Below are positions 8,556 to 17,005 of a stretch of DNA of 64,000 bases, one piece after another. How positions within the stretch are numbered: the first letter of the stretch is position 1; each line of letters starts with the position of its first letter. Under the pieces are notes generated by a model, which worked only from the letters and a program-made list of their open reading frames with translations, made no database searches and was not told where the DNA came from. The translations under genes and the position numbers were made by a program. Source of the stretch: Geofilum rhodophaeum (GTDB lineage: Bacteria; Bacteroidota; Bacteroidia; Bacteroidales; Marinilabiliaceae); assembly GCF_002210225.1 (NCBI RefSeq), contig NZ_MWUJ01000017.1, forward strand, positions 19,130 through 83,129, written 5' to 3'.

Positions 8556-9233
8556 ATGACTAGAAATCTTAAGAAAATTACTTTCGCCGCGCTTATGCTG
8601 GCTCTTGTAATGAGTGGCTGTAAGTCGCTCACAGGGACTCAGAAAGGGGCCATTATTGGCACCGTTGGAGGTGCTGCAGCAGGGGCCATTGTGGGGCGTA
8701 CCGCCGGGAATACGGCAGTGGGTACGGCTGTTGGTGCTACCGTGGGTGGCGTTACCGGAGCCATTATTGGCAACAAAATGGACAAGCAGGCCGAAGAGAT
8801 GAAGGCCAAGCTGCCCGAGGCTAACGTTGAGCGTGTTGGGGAAGGCATCATTGTTGAGATGCCCAACAACATTCTTTTTGGTTTTGACAGTTCCGATTTG
8901 TCGACTGAAGCCAAAGGAAATCTCGATCAAATGATGACTGTGTTCACCTCTTATCCCGATACCGATATTGAGGTGCAGGGGCACACCGACAGCAGCGGTG
9001 CAGAGTCCTACAACCAAACGCTTTCTGAGCGTAGGGCCAATGCGGTTACCTCCTATCTGTTGGGTAAAGGAATCGCATCAGCGCGTATTAAGACCGTAGG
9101 TTATGGGGAGACTTCACCCAAGTATTCCAACGATTCTGCTGAAGGGCGCGCCCAAAATCGCCGCGTAGAATTTGTTATTACCGCCAACGAGAAAATGATT
9201 CAGGAAGCCGAACGTGAGGCGGCTGCCCAATAA
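8556..9233 (+). CDS. OmpA-family outer-membrane lipoprotein with glycine-zipper segment (YiaD-like)
   Basis: 225 residues. Lipoprotein signal peptide with lipobox VMSGC, so Cys22 would be the lipidated residue. Residues ~28-75 are a glycine-zipper membrane segment (repeated GAIIGTVGGAAAGAIVG-type units). The C-terminal half is an OmpA-like peptidoglycan-binding domain with GFDSSDLS, GHTDSSGAESYNQTLSERRA and GRAQNRRVEF, including the Asp and Arg that bind diaminopimelate. It tethers outer membrane to cell wall. The next gene starts 27 nt later and is probably co-transcribed. Confidence 0.9.
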   Translation: MTRNLKKITFAALMLALVMSGCKSLTGTQKGAIIGTVGGAAAGAIVGRTAGNTAVGTAVGATVGGVTGAIIGNKMDKQAEEMKAKLPEANVERVGEGIIVEMPNNILFGFDSSDLSTEAKGNLDQMMTVFTSYPDTDIEVQGHTDSSGAESYNQTLSERRANAVTSYLLGKGIASARIKTVGYGETSPKYSNDSAEGRAQNRRVEFVITANEKMIQEAEREAAAQ

Positions 9234-9260
9234 ACTTTTTTACCAACCTTAATTTTATAA

Positions 9261-9866
9261 ATGATGAAAAAAACAATGATGGTTTTGCTGTTGTCTCTGC
9301 TTGTAGGTGGCAGCACACTTTTTGCTCAGGGTCTTGGCCTGCGTGCCGGCTTGAATTTTCAGAATTTGACGGGTGATGGTGTTGAGGATGGTAAGATGGC
9401 ACCGCGTTTCAATATTGGTGTGGATTATGAAATAGCCGTTGCTCCCGATTTTTATTTTGCTCCTGGTTTGCTTTTTGCGACCAAGGGTAGTAAGTTCGAA
9501 TTTTTGGGAGAGGATATTCAAATAGGTTTGAATTATTTGGAGGTTCCCTTGAATCTGGTATATAAGCCTGTTTTGGGTGATGGAAACCTGATTGTTGCCT
9601 TTGGGCCCTATGTGGGATATGGTCTGGGTGGCAAGGCCAAATCAGATGAGGGAGATACGGATATCGAAATGGGTTCAGAAGAAGAAGAAGGTAGTCTTTT
9701 TAATTATAAACCTTTGGATGTTGGTGCCAACATTGGTTTTGGCTACATGTTTGGTGCAGGTCTGTCCCTGCAATTCAATACCCAACTCGGTTTGGTGAAC
9801 ATCAGTCACGAAGACGATGCCGTTAAGAACACCGGTTTTGGTCTTTCTTTGGGCTACCGGTTCTAG
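9261..9866 (+). CDS. Outer-membrane beta-barrel protein (PorT/OMP_b-brl_2-like)
   Basis: 201 residues with signal peptide (MMKKTMMVLLLSLLVGGSTLFAQ). The mature protein opens with LGLRAGLNFQNLTGD, typical of small 8-stranded Bacteroidota barrels, shows alternating amphipathic strands, and ends in a terminal Phe beta-signal (LSLGYRF). An acidic loop lies near residues 130-150. The function is not specific from sequence. It follows the OmpA-like lipoprotein and precedes a long hairpin terminator. Confidence 0.82.
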   Translation: MMKKTMMVLLLSLLVGGSTLFAQGLGLRAGLNFQNLTGDGVEDGKMAPRFNIGVDYEIAVAPDFYFAPGLLFATKGSKFEFLGEDIQIGLNYLEVPLNLVYKPVLGDGNLIVAFGPYVGYGLGGKAKSDEGDTDIEMGSEEEEGSLFNYKPLDVGANIGFGYMFGAGLSLQFNTQLGLVNISHEDDAVKNTGFGLSLGYRF

Positions 9867-9886
9867 GGCTTAAAACAATTTCAAAT

Positions 9887-9927
9887 AAAAGCGAAACAAA
9901 GAAGTTCAACTTCTTTGTTTCGCTTTT
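9887..9927 (+). terminator. Hairpin terminator after the beta-barrel gene
   Basis: 19-bp perfect stem: left arm 9887-9905 (AAAAGCGAAACAAAG...), 3-nt loop, right arm 9909-9927 ending CGCTTTT, followed by more T. Symmetric, so it could act on both strands. Confidence 0.85.
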
Positions 9928-9996
9928 TTATTGATTTTTATATCTTGCAGGTTCTATTGTGTTGTATTTACAATTTATAAGATAATGCTACTTACT

Positions 9997-11394
9997 ATGA
10001 AAAAATCCGGATTGTTTTTGTTGCTTTTTGTACTGGTTGCCGGTCTTACGTCCTGCCAGTCGTCGGGCTCTGCTGGTGAAGAGGCTCCGCTTACCGATGC
10101 CAATACGCCACTGCACTTGTTGCAGCCTGATTATACAACTCCTTATCGGGTGCCCGAGAAGCGGGAGATTATAGATGTGTTGGATCGGGTGTATGGGTAT
10201 TTGAGTGAGGTGACCCCTATGGGGTTGGTCGACAGAGCGTCGGGTGCTGCGGTAAGCGATTATGCTGAAATTAATGAAAACACCATTTTTGAGAAGGGGG
10301 ATTTTAGGTTGACCAGTTACGAATGGGGGGTTACCTATGCCGGAATGCTTTTGGCGGCTGAGGTTACCGGCGACCAACGCTATGCCAATTATACCTACGA
10401 CCGCCTGAAGTTTTTGGCTGAGATTCAGCCTTATTTCCTCAAACTGGGGGAGGAACATCGTTCTTACGCGATGCATTCGGTTATTCATCCTGGTGCCCTG
10501 GATGATTCGGGCGCTTTGTGTGCCGCGATGATTAAGGCCAAGCTGGCGGGGCAGGAAGACGATCTGGACGCCTTGATCGACAATTTTATGGCCTACATCA
10601 GTAATGGGCAGTTTCGTTTGGAGGACGGGACTTTGGCACGCAATCGTCCCATGCGTAATTCGCTGTGGTTGGACGATCTTTTTATGAGTGTTCCGGCTCT
10701 TGCTTATATGGGCCATTATTCGGGTGACGATGCGTATTTTGACGATGCCGTGAAGCAGGTTTTGCAATTTTCCGGGCGCATGTTCAATGAGAGCAATCAA
10801 CTCTTTATGCATGGCTGGATTCAGGATATGGAAGAGCATCCTCAGTTTCATTGGGCACGGGCCAATGGTTGGGCAGTAATGACTATGGTAGAGCTCCTGG
10901 AAGTTTTGCCCGAGAATTATGCCGGACGGGCAGAAGTCCTGGCGCTATTGCAAAAACACATACGGGGTTTGGCCAATCATCAGGGAGAGGATGGCTTTTG
11001 GCATCAGCTGATTGATCGCAACGATTCGTATCTGGAGACCTCGGCTACGGCCATTTATGTTTATGCAATAGCCCGGGCCATTAACAGAGGCTATGTAGAC
11101 GCTCAGGTTTATGGCCCCATGGTAACCCTGGCATGGAATGCTGTGGCTGGCCAGGTCAATGAGAAGGGGCAGGTAGAGGGGACTTGCGTGGGAACAGGAA
11201 TGGGCTTTGACCCTTCGTTTTATTACTATCGTCCCATTAGTGTGTATGCTGCGCACGGTTACGGTCCTGTTTTGTTGGCCGGAGCGGAGATGCTTGCACT
11301 TTTGGAGCAGACGCATCCGCGTATGAACGACAGTGCCATTATCTTTTTCCCTGAGGCTGTGCAGGCAGATGGGCCCATTTTTGAGTTGAATTAA
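9997..11394 (+). CDS. GH105 unsaturated rhamnogalacturonyl/glucuronyl hydrolase, lipoprotein
   Basis: 465 residues from ATG 9997; upstream ATG 9985 and an earlier frame opening would only lengthen the N-terminus ahead of a good signal peptide. MKKSGLFLLLFVLVAGLTSC gives lipobox LTSC, with Cys20 lipidated. The mature part is an (alpha/alpha)6 barrel of GH105/YteR type: EWGVTYAGMLLA, HPGALDDSGAL, the NSLWLDDLFM catalytic-site segment, HWARANGWAVM and FYYYRPISVYAAHGYGPVLLAGAEM. These enzymes remove the 4,5-unsaturated uronic acid left by polysaccharide lyases, by hydration. First gene of the pectin set with PL22-like and GH28 genes. Confidence 0.88.
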   Translation: MKKSGLFLLLFVLVAGLTSCQSSGSAGEEAPLTDANTPLHLLQPDYTTPYRVPEKREIIDVLDRVYGYLSEVTPMGLVDRASGAAVSDYAEINENTIFEKGDFRLTSYEWGVTYAGMLLAAEVTGDQRYANYTYDRLKFLAEIQPYFLKLGEEHRSYAMHSVIHPGALDDSGALCAAMIKAKLAGQEDDLDALIDNFMAYISNGQFRLEDGTLARNRPMRNSLWLDDLFMSVPALAYMGHYSGDDAYFDDAVKQVLQFSGRMFNESNQLFMHGWIQDMEEHPQFHWARANGWAVMTMVELLEVLPENYAGRAEVLALLQKHIRGLANHQGEDGFWHQLIDRNDSYLETSATAIYVYAIARAINRGYVDAQVYGPMVTLAWNAVAGQVNEKGQVEGTCVGTGMGFDPSFYYYRPISVYAAHGYGPVLLAGAEMLALLEQTHPRMNDSAIIFFPEAVQADGPIFELN

Positions 11395-11402
11395 TGTTTT
11401 TT

Positions 11403-11428
11403 GCCTGCCTGCCGGGTGGCAGTCAGGC
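11403..11428 (+). other. Intergenic hairpin between GH105 and PL22 genes
   Basis: Imperfect 11-bp inverted repeat (GCCTGCCTGCC / GGCAGTCAGGC, one mismatch, 4-nt loop GGGT). The tail is poor in T, so a processing or stability element is as likely as a terminator. An SD-like GGAGGA (11435-11440) precedes the next ATG. Confidence 0.5.
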
Positions 11429-11446
11429 TGTTTCGGAGGAGCGATT

Positions 11447-12787
11447 ATGAGTGTGAGAATCAGGAGAATGGGGCTTTTGCTGCTGGTGATGGTCTTTTTA
11501 GGGGGTGAGTTGTTGGCGCAACTGGGTGCCAGGTTCCCATCTGAACGTAGGGTTGTAGTGGATCCTGTTACAGGAACCGAGTTGGTGTTCCTGACGCGTT
11601 CGTCGGCTGGTGATTCTAAAATTTATCAAACGCATAACCAGTGGACTGCAGACGGGGAATGGTTGATTTTTCGTTCGGACCGTGTGCCTGGTGAGGCTTT
11701 GGCGGTGAATGAATCGACTGGTGAGATGGTGCAGGTCACCGAAGGCGGATATGTGGGGATGCTTAATGTTTCGCGCAAAACCATGCAGCTGTATTTTATG
11801 CGGCCCAATAAGCAGGATGAAAAGGCTATGGATGTAATGGTGGTTGATTTGGCGGCTCTGTTTCGTGACAGTGCTGCTGGTCGACTAAAAAAGGCCCGTC
11901 ATTATCAGCGCGTTTGTGCTACTGTTCCTGCATCTTATGGGGCGCATGGCGATATGGCTTTAGATGCTGAAGAGGATTGGTTGTGGTTTAGGGTGGGGCG
12001 TGCAATGGCGGCTGCAAATCTGCCGGGCGAGGTGCCTTTGGCTGAGGCTTTTGGTCCCCGTAAGATGGGGGCGGGACCTGGTGGTTTGGCCGGGGTTCAT
12101 CTCGAAAGCGGGGAGTTGCGGTATGTGACCTCGGTACCTTTTCAGGTGGGGCATGTGCAAACGAATCCCTGGGTGGCGGGACAAATTGTTTTCTGCTGGG
12201 AAACGGGTGGAAAGTCGCCTCAGCGCACCTGGGTGGTAAATGCCGATGGCAGCGGACTGCGTCCTTTGTACCCGGAGTCGGAGTATGAGTGGGTGACGCA
12301 CGAGGCTGTGATCAGTCCCGATGAGGTGGCTTTTGCCATTATGGGGCATCGCAGTATTCCCGGAGTCGGGGAGACTGCCGAAGGTACTGGGGTGCAGGGG
12401 GCAAATCCTGGTCAGGAGGCGGCATGGGGCCCTTCCGGAACCCGTGAGAAGCCTACGGGCTTGGGGGTTGTTAACATCAATACCAGAGAGATGTATATTG
12501 CCGGTCAAATTCCTTTTGGCAGTGGCTTTTGGCATGTTGCCGGTTCGGCCGACAAGCGCTTTTTGGCTGGGGACGACTTTGCGCGCAATGTTTATCTGAT
12601 TGATCGCCGAAATGGTGAAATGCTGCTTTTGTCGGCGGGACATAAGACTTCTGCGGCGGACCATCCACATCCGACTTTTAGCCCCGACGGGAGCCGTATT
12701 CAGATTCAGAGTGCTATGTTGAGTGAGGATGGCAGGAGTATGGATATTTGCATTGTTCCGGTGCCCGAGGAGTGGTTGAAGAGATGA
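11447..12787 (+). CDS. Oligogalacturonate lyase family protein (PL22-like), exported
   Basis: 446 residues. Signal peptide through about residue 25 (LLLLVMVFLGGELLAQ), then a WD40-like beta-propeller. Recognised by DPVTGTELVFLT, HNQWTADGEWLIFRSD, TGEMVQVTEGGYVGMLN and the C-terminal DHPHPTFSPDGSRI, whose His pair corresponds to the metal-ligand region of oligogalacturonate lyases. Expected reaction: beta-elimination of short galacturonides to unsaturated monosaccharide, the product a GH105 partner could handle. Classical PL22 enzymes are cytoplasmic or periplasmic without such a leader, so the signal peptide points to a periplasmic site. The stop overlaps the start of the GH28 gene by 4 nt. 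Confidence 0.78.
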   Translation: MSVRIRRMGLLLLVMVFLGGELLAQLGARFPSERRVVVDPVTGTELVFLTRSSAGDSKIYQTHNQWTADGEWLIFRSDRVPGEALAVNESTGEMVQVTEGGYVGMLNVSRKTMQLYFMRPNKQDEKAMDVMVVDLAALFRDSAAGRLKKARHYQRVCATVPASYGAHGDMALDAEEDWLWFRVGRAMAAANLPGEVPLAEAFGPRKMGAGPGGLAGVHLESGELRYVTSVPFQVGHVQTNPWVAGQIVFCWETGGKSPQRTWVVNADGSGLRPLYPESEYEWVTHEAVISPDEVAFAIMGHRSIPGVGETAEGTGVQGANPGQEAAWGPSGTREKPTGLGVVNINTREMYIAGQIPFGSGFWHVAGSADKRFLAGDDFARNVYLIDRRNGEMLLLSAGHKTSAADHPHPTFSPDGSRIQIQSAMLSEDGRSMDICIVPVPEEWLKR

Positions 12788-14358
12788 ATGATGAAACGAT
12801 ACGTATTATGAAGAAAAGTTATTTCAAGGGCTGGGCTGTGTTGGTGCTTATGTTGCTTCTTCTTTTGCCGCAAGCACTTCGGGCCGGACGCTTTAATGTG
12901 CGGGATTTTGGTGCTCAGGGGGATGGACGTACTTTGGATACGGATGCCATTAATGCTGCAGTTGATGCTGCCACTGAATTGGGTGGAGGAACGGTGTATT
13001 TTCCTGCCGGTGTTTATCCTTCTTTTTCTATTCGTTTGCAAAACAATATCCGGCTTCTTTTGGATATGGGGGCTACCCTGCTTGCTGCTTCTCCGGACGA
13101 TTATCCTGGTTTTGGCTATGATGCAGCAGAGCCCAATGTGTGGGGCGACTCGCTCGAATATCAGGATTTTGGACACAGCCACTGGAAGAACAGCTTGATT
13201 TGGGGAATTGGTCTGGAAAATATTGTGATTGAGGGGCACGGTTTGATTGATGGACGGGGCTTGGTCAAGCATGGGAGCCGTAAACCTGGTTTGGGCAATA
13301 AGGCCATTGCCTTAAGGGCGTGTCGGAATGTGACCATCCGGGATCTGCGGATATTTCGGGGCGGGCACTTTGGTATTTTACCGACTGGGGTGGATAATAT
13401 GACAATCGACAATCTGAAAATAGACTCGAATCGGGATGGAATCAATATCGATTGTTGTAAGAATGTTCGCATTACCAATTGCCAGATTAATACGCCCAAC
13501 GACGATGCCATAGTTTTGAAGAGCAGTTTTGGTTTGGGCTATGCCCGTGTTACTGAGCAGGTCACCATCAGTAACTGTCATGTGTCTGGATACGACTTGG
13601 GCAGTATGCTCGACGGCAGTTATCAAACCAGGCAGGAGGCGGCGCCCGATAAAGGGGCGGTAACGGGTCGCATTAAACTGGGCACTGAATCCAACGGAGG
13701 GTTTAAGAACATTACGATCAGTAACGTGACTTTTGATCATTGTCGTGGTTTTGCCCTCGAGTCGGTGGATGGGGCTGTAATGGAGGACATCAGTATTTCC
13801 AATATTACTATGCGCAATATTCTCGATTCGGGCTTTTTTATTCGCCTGGGGCGCCGAATGCGAGGGCCCGATGGGGTGCCGGTGGGAAGAACGGCGCGTA
13901 TTCAGATCAGTAATGTCACTATGACGGGCGTTCCTCCACGTTATTGCGCCATGATTATGGGTATTCCGGGGCACCCGGTGGAGGGGGTTCGCATCAGCAA
14001 TGTTCAGATGTTGGTAGATGGTGGGGCCAAGTCGTCTCAGGCCGCTGTAGTGGTGCCTGAAAATGAGGAAGGGTATCCCGATCCGATGTATTTTGGGGAT
14101 TTGCCAGCCTATGGTTTCTATATTCGGCATGCCGGCGACTTGCAAATGGACAATATCCAGGTGCAAACGAAAAAAACTGACGGGCGTCCTGCTTTTGTTT
14201 TGGAGGATGTTTCCGATGTGCGCTTGTCTAACATTCGCAGTGGCGCGAGCGAAAAGGGACAGGCTTTGGTTTTGCGGGATGTACGTGAGGCCTTGTTGCT
14301 TGAGTTTGATGGCTGGGAGCGCCGAACCTTTCAACAAGTCAAAAGCCAACGTTTTTAG
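12784..14358 (+). CDS. GH28 polygalacturonase-like glycoside hydrolase, exported
   Basis: 524 residues from the ATG at 12784, which overlaps the previous stop (ATGA, translational coupling); an ATG at 12808 would give MKKSYFKGWAVLVLMLLLLLP directly as signal peptide. A right-handed beta-helix protein: NVRDFGAQGDGRTLDTDAIN N-terminal signature, then NTPNDDAIVLKSS with the catalytic Asp pair and GRIKLGTES (RIK motif). The usual GHG motif is replaced by DLGSMLDGSY, so the substrate may differ from plain homogalacturonan. Multiple ISNVT repeats mark the helix coils. Works with the GH105 and PL22-like genes upstream on pectin fragments. Confidence 0.88.
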   Translation: MNDETIRIMKKSYFKGWAVLVLMLLLLLPQALRAGRFNVRDFGAQGDGRTLDTDAINAAVDAATELGGGTVYFPAGVYPSFSIRLQNNIRLLLDMGATLLAASPDDYPGFGYDAAEPNVWGDSLEYQDFGHSHWKNSLIWGIGLENIVIEGHGLIDGRGLVKHGSRKPGLGNKAIALRACRNVTIRDLRIFRGGHFGILPTGVDNMTIDNLKIDSNRDGINIDCCKNVRITNCQINTPNDDAIVLKSSFGLGYARVTEQVTISNCHVSGYDLGSMLDGSYQTRQEAAPDKGAVTGRIKLGTESNGGFKNITISNVTFDHCRGFALESVDGAVMEDISISNITMRNILDSGFFIRLGRRMRGPDGVPVGRTARIQISNVTMTGVPPRYCAMIMGIPGHPVEGVRISNVQMLVDGGAKSSQAAVVVPENEEGYPDPMYFGDLPAYGFYIRHAGDLQMDNIQVQTKKTDGRPAFVLEDVSDVRLSNIRSGASEKGQALVLRDVREALLLEFDGWERRTFQQVKSQRF

Positions 14359-14384
14359 CGGCTCTTATTAGTGACGGCCTGGGC

Positions 14385-14774
14385 TTATTCTATCTCGAGA
14401 AACTCTTTAATGGCTCCCAGTATGAATTTTTCCCAGCCTTCGGCGATGTCGTCGAAGGCTTCTTCGGGGATGTTGGTGTGCAGTACATCTACCTGCACTT
14501 TTCCGCCCTGGGGGAAGATTTTGATGGTGGCCAGAGAGGCTGCTTCCTGTTCGCCAAAGTACCATTGCTGGATAATTTTGCTGTCGGGTTCCAGTTCCAA
14601 TATGCGGCCGCTGATATCGCCTTCCCACATTTCAAATTCGCCGGGAATTTGTTCAGGCATGCTGGCTGGGTAGCCCGACCATAATTCTATGGTAAAGGGA
14701 TTGGTTAAGGCGGCGTAAACATCTTCGCTTTCTGCCTTGATTTTGATGCGTGTTTTAAAGTCTCGGACTGCCAT
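14385..14774 (-). CDS. SRPBCC (START/AHSA1-like) domain protein
   Basis: 129 residues, the size of a single SRPBCC/AHSA1 domain. Opens RDFKTRIKIKAESEDVYAALTNPFTIELWSGYPA, where Bet v1-type proteins have the sequence around the first strand and helix; a central EGDISGRILELEPDSKIIQQWYFGE and a long C-terminal helix (EEAFDDIAEGWEKFILGAIKEFLEIE). Cytoplasmic. May bind a hydrophobic ligand or act as Aha1-like Hsp90 co-chaperone; no specific substrate is visible. It converges on GH28 and has its own promoter inside the tail of the preceding terminator. Confidence 0.85.
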   Translation of the reverse strand: MAVRDFKTRIKIKAESEDVYAALTNPFTIELWSGYPASMPEQIPGEFEMWEGDISGRILELEPDSKIIQQWYFGEQEAASLATIKIFPQGGKVQVDVLHTNIPEEAFDDIAEGWEKFILGAIKEFLEIE

Positions 14775-14796
14775 AGTGTGCTGTGTTGTTTGTCGA

Positions 14797-14804
14797 CAAA
14801 GTTA
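14797..14804 (-). promoter_or_regulatory. -7 element TAACTTTG for the SRPBCC gene
   Basis: Exact TAnnTTTG match on the minus strand, 22 nt before the ATG at 14774. It begins only two bases after the T-tract of the GH43 terminator. Confidence 0.45.
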
Positions 14805-14806
14805 AG

Positions 14807-14837
14807 AAAAAAAGCCCCGGTCGTTGTCGACCGGGGC
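14807..14837 (-). terminator. Intrinsic terminator of the xylan gene set
   Basis: On the minus strand: perfect 10-bp GC-rich stem GCCCCGGTCG/CGACCGGGGC with loop ACAA, then seven T. It lies 27 bp after the GH43 stop. Confidence 0.9.
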
Positions 14838-14863
14838 GCATTAGCCAGAGAACTGTTGAACTA

Positions 14864-15829
14864 CTATGGGTAATCTACCGTAATGGTCTCAATAGAACCG
14901 TCTTCCCGATGGGTTAAATCTGCGTAGCGAATGCTCCTAAGGGGAGTAACACCAGATATTTCCACATCATGGAAGAAAATATACCACTTGCCTTTGAATT
15001 CAACTACCGAATGGTGGGTGGTCCATCCCGAAACGGGATTGAGCACTACGCCCTGGTAAGTAAAGGGGCCGTAGGGCTTGTTTCCGGTGGCGTAGCAAAT
15101 CTTATGCGTATCGCCGGTGGAATAGGTGAAGTAGTATTTGCCTTTGTATTTGTGCATCCAGGAAGCTTCGAAGAAACGACGTTCGTTATCGCCCTGCAGC
15201 AAGGCCTGGCCGTTTTCATCCAGAATAACCAAATCTCTGGGTGTTTCGTCAAATTCGAGCATGTCGTTGCGCAAACGCGCCACCTTGGCGCATAGTGCTT
15301 CTTCGTGGTCTTCGGGCAGAACGCCGCACTGCAAAGCCTTGTTGTTGCGGTACCACTGCAACTGTCCACCCCAAATGCCGCCAAAGTACATATAGTGGCT
15401 GCCGTCATCGTCCTTAAATACGCAGGGGTCGATGGAGTAGCTGCCAATCATGGGAGCAGGCTGGGGCACAAAAGGGCCTTCGGGTTTGTCGCTGATGGCT
15501 ACGCCTATTCTGAAAATATCGGTTTTGTCCTTTACCGGGAAGTAGAGGTAGTATTTGCCGTCTTTATAAGCGGCGTCACTGTCCCACAACTGTCGGCCCG
15601 CCCAGGGAATGTCCTTGATGTGCAGGCCAACTCCCTCGTCCACCGCTTCGGTATCGATGTCCTCCATCGAAAAAATGTGGTAGTCGCGCATGTCAAAATG
15701 GGAGCCCAGATCGTCCTCGGGCACACCTGTGTCTTCGTCGTGGGAAGGATAGATGTAGAGTTTGCCGTTGAACACGTGCACTGCAGCATCTGCAATGTAA
15801 ATGTCTTTGGTTAAGTGTTTTCTAATCAT
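14864..15829 (-). CDS. GH43 beta-xylosidase/arabinofuranosidase, cytoplasmic
   Basis: 321 residues with no signal peptide, so cytoplasmic. Five-bladed beta-propeller of clan GH-F: N-terminal DIYIADAAVHVFNGKLYIYPSHD (base Asp region), QLWDSDAAYKDGKYYLYFP, SYSIDPCVFKDDDGSHYMYFGG (pKa-modulating Asp) and RRFFEASWMHKYKGKYYFTYS (acid Glu in EASWMHK). This last pattern is typical of xylosidase-like GH43 subfamilies. It would split xylo-oligosaccharides imported by the GPH transporter encoded two genes upstream. 12 nt downstream of the GH10 gene, same operon. Confidence 0.9.
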   Translation of the reverse strand: MIRKHLTKDIYIADAAVHVFNGKLYIYPSHDEDTGVPEDDLGSHFDMRDYHIFSMEDIDTEAVDEGVGLHIKDIPWAGRQLWDSDAAYKDGKYYLYFPVKDKTDIFRIGVAISDKPEGPFVPQPAPMIGSYSIDPCVFKDDDGSHYMYFGGIWGGQLQWYRNNKALQCGVLPEDHEEALCAKVARLRNDMLEFDETPRDLVILDENGQALLQGDNERRFFEASWMHKYKGKYYFTYSTGDTHKICYATGNKPYGPFTYQGVVLNPVSGWTTHHSVVEFKGKWYIFFHDVEISGVTPLRSIRYADLTHREDGSIETITVDYP

Positions 15830-15841
15830 TTTTCCTGTTTT

Positions 15842-16975
15842 TTAAATTGGCTGTTGCTGTTGGGCCATTTCCATAATTACAGCTACCCCTTCTTTGGCCT
15901 TGTAGTTGCGGTCGAACAATAAGGGGTAGTCGGTACGTCCTCTGATGGGCCAGTAGTTGCGCCATGATTGACCGTCGTGAACGCCCCAAAAGGTCACCCG
16001 GTCGATGACTTCATGATTTCGCAGAAACATTTCAAAGAAGCTGGAGTAACGGTCCATAAGCGCCCGGTTCGCATTTTCGCTGATGCCGTTGACGTAGGGA
16101 TTGTATTGTTCTTCCAGTTCGTAATTCAAAGATATTTCAGCAGTAAGCTGCTCCGAGGGCCAGGGCAATACGGTGATGTCCAGCTCGGTGATCATGGTTT
16201 GGATGCCCAGACTGGACAACTTTTGGATTGCTGCTTCCATCTCCTCTACCGTAGGCGAAGTCATCGTTAGGTGCCCCTGCAGCCCCACGGCATCTACGCG
16301 TACCCCTTTTTCGATAAGGTCTTTCAGCATATTATAAATGCCGTCCCTTTTGGCAGGAGTAGCTACCGAATAGTCGTTGTAATAGAGTTCGGCCTCGGGA
16401 TCGGCTTCATGGGCAAACTCGAAAGCGAGTTGCACAAATTCAGGGCCGATGATTTGCACCCACTTGCTGTCGCGCCAGCTGCCATCGTCGAGTATGGTTT
16501 CATTTACCACGTCCCAGCCCTTTACGCGGCCCTTGTATCTGCCTACTACGGTTTGTATGTGGGTGCGCATGCGCTCAATCAAAACATCTCTTGCTACCTC
16601 GTTACCCGCTTCGTCAACGAAAAGCCAGTCCGGCGCTTGCGAATGCCATACCAGGGTGTGTCCCACAACATGCATATCGTTGGTCTCTGCAAACGATATG
16701 AAGGCGTCCGCCTCATCCCAAAAGAATGTTCCTTCGTTGGGTTGAAGATTTTCCATCTTCATGCAGTTTTCTGCCACGACCGAATTAAAGTGTTTGCGGG
16801 TGAGTTCAATGGCTTCAGGTTCTTGTCCTGCTATTTGGCTTGTGTTGAGTGCGGTTCCGATTAAGAATTTGCCATTGAAGGCCGTTTTGAGTACCGGCTC
16901 GGCAGGTTGGGGACTGCTGCATGACCAGAGTCCTGCAAGCAGGATTACGGCGGTACTGATCCATACTGTTTTCAT
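15842..16975 (-). CDS. GH10 endo-1,4-beta-xylanase lipoprotein
   Basis: 377 residues: lipoprotein signal peptide with lipobox GLWSC (Cys19), then a single GH10 (beta/alpha)8 barrel, no carbohydrate-binding module. Family motifs: VAENCMKMENLQPNEG, HTLVWHSQAPDWLF, KGWDVVNETILDDGSWRDS with the acid/base Glu, and TELDITVLP with the nucleophile Glu. It cuts internal bonds of xylan. Lipidation suggests attachment to the outer membrane or periplasmic face. Lies between the GPH transporter and GH43 in one transcript. Confidence 0.95.
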   Translation of the reverse strand: MKTVWISTAVILLAGLWSCSSPQPAEPVLKTAFNGKFLIGTALNTSQIAGQEPEAIELTRKHFNSVVAENCMKMENLQPNEGTFFWDEADAFISFAETNDMHVVGHTLVWHSQAPDWLFVDEAGNEVARDVLIERMRTHIQTVVGRYKGRVKGWDVVNETILDDGSWRDSKWVQIIGPEFVQLAFEFAHEADPEAELYYNDYSVATPAKRDGIYNMLKDLIEKGVRVDAVGLQGHLTMTSPTVEEMEAAIQKLSSLGIQTMITELDITVLPWPSEQLTAEISLNYELEEQYNPYVNGISENANRALMDRYSSFFEMFLRNHEVIDRVTFWGVHDGQSWRNYWPIRGRTDYPLLFDRNYKAKEGVAVIMEMAQQQQPI

Positions 16976-17005
16976 AGCGTGTATTTTTTTATAAGAATTT
17001 GTAGC

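Noticed and set aside
13378..14349. 323-codon ORF on the minus strand opposite the GH28 gene
   Set aside because: No recognisable family, no signal peptide, and the composition follows from the reverse frame of the beta-helix repeats. The plus-strand GH28 motifs are intact.
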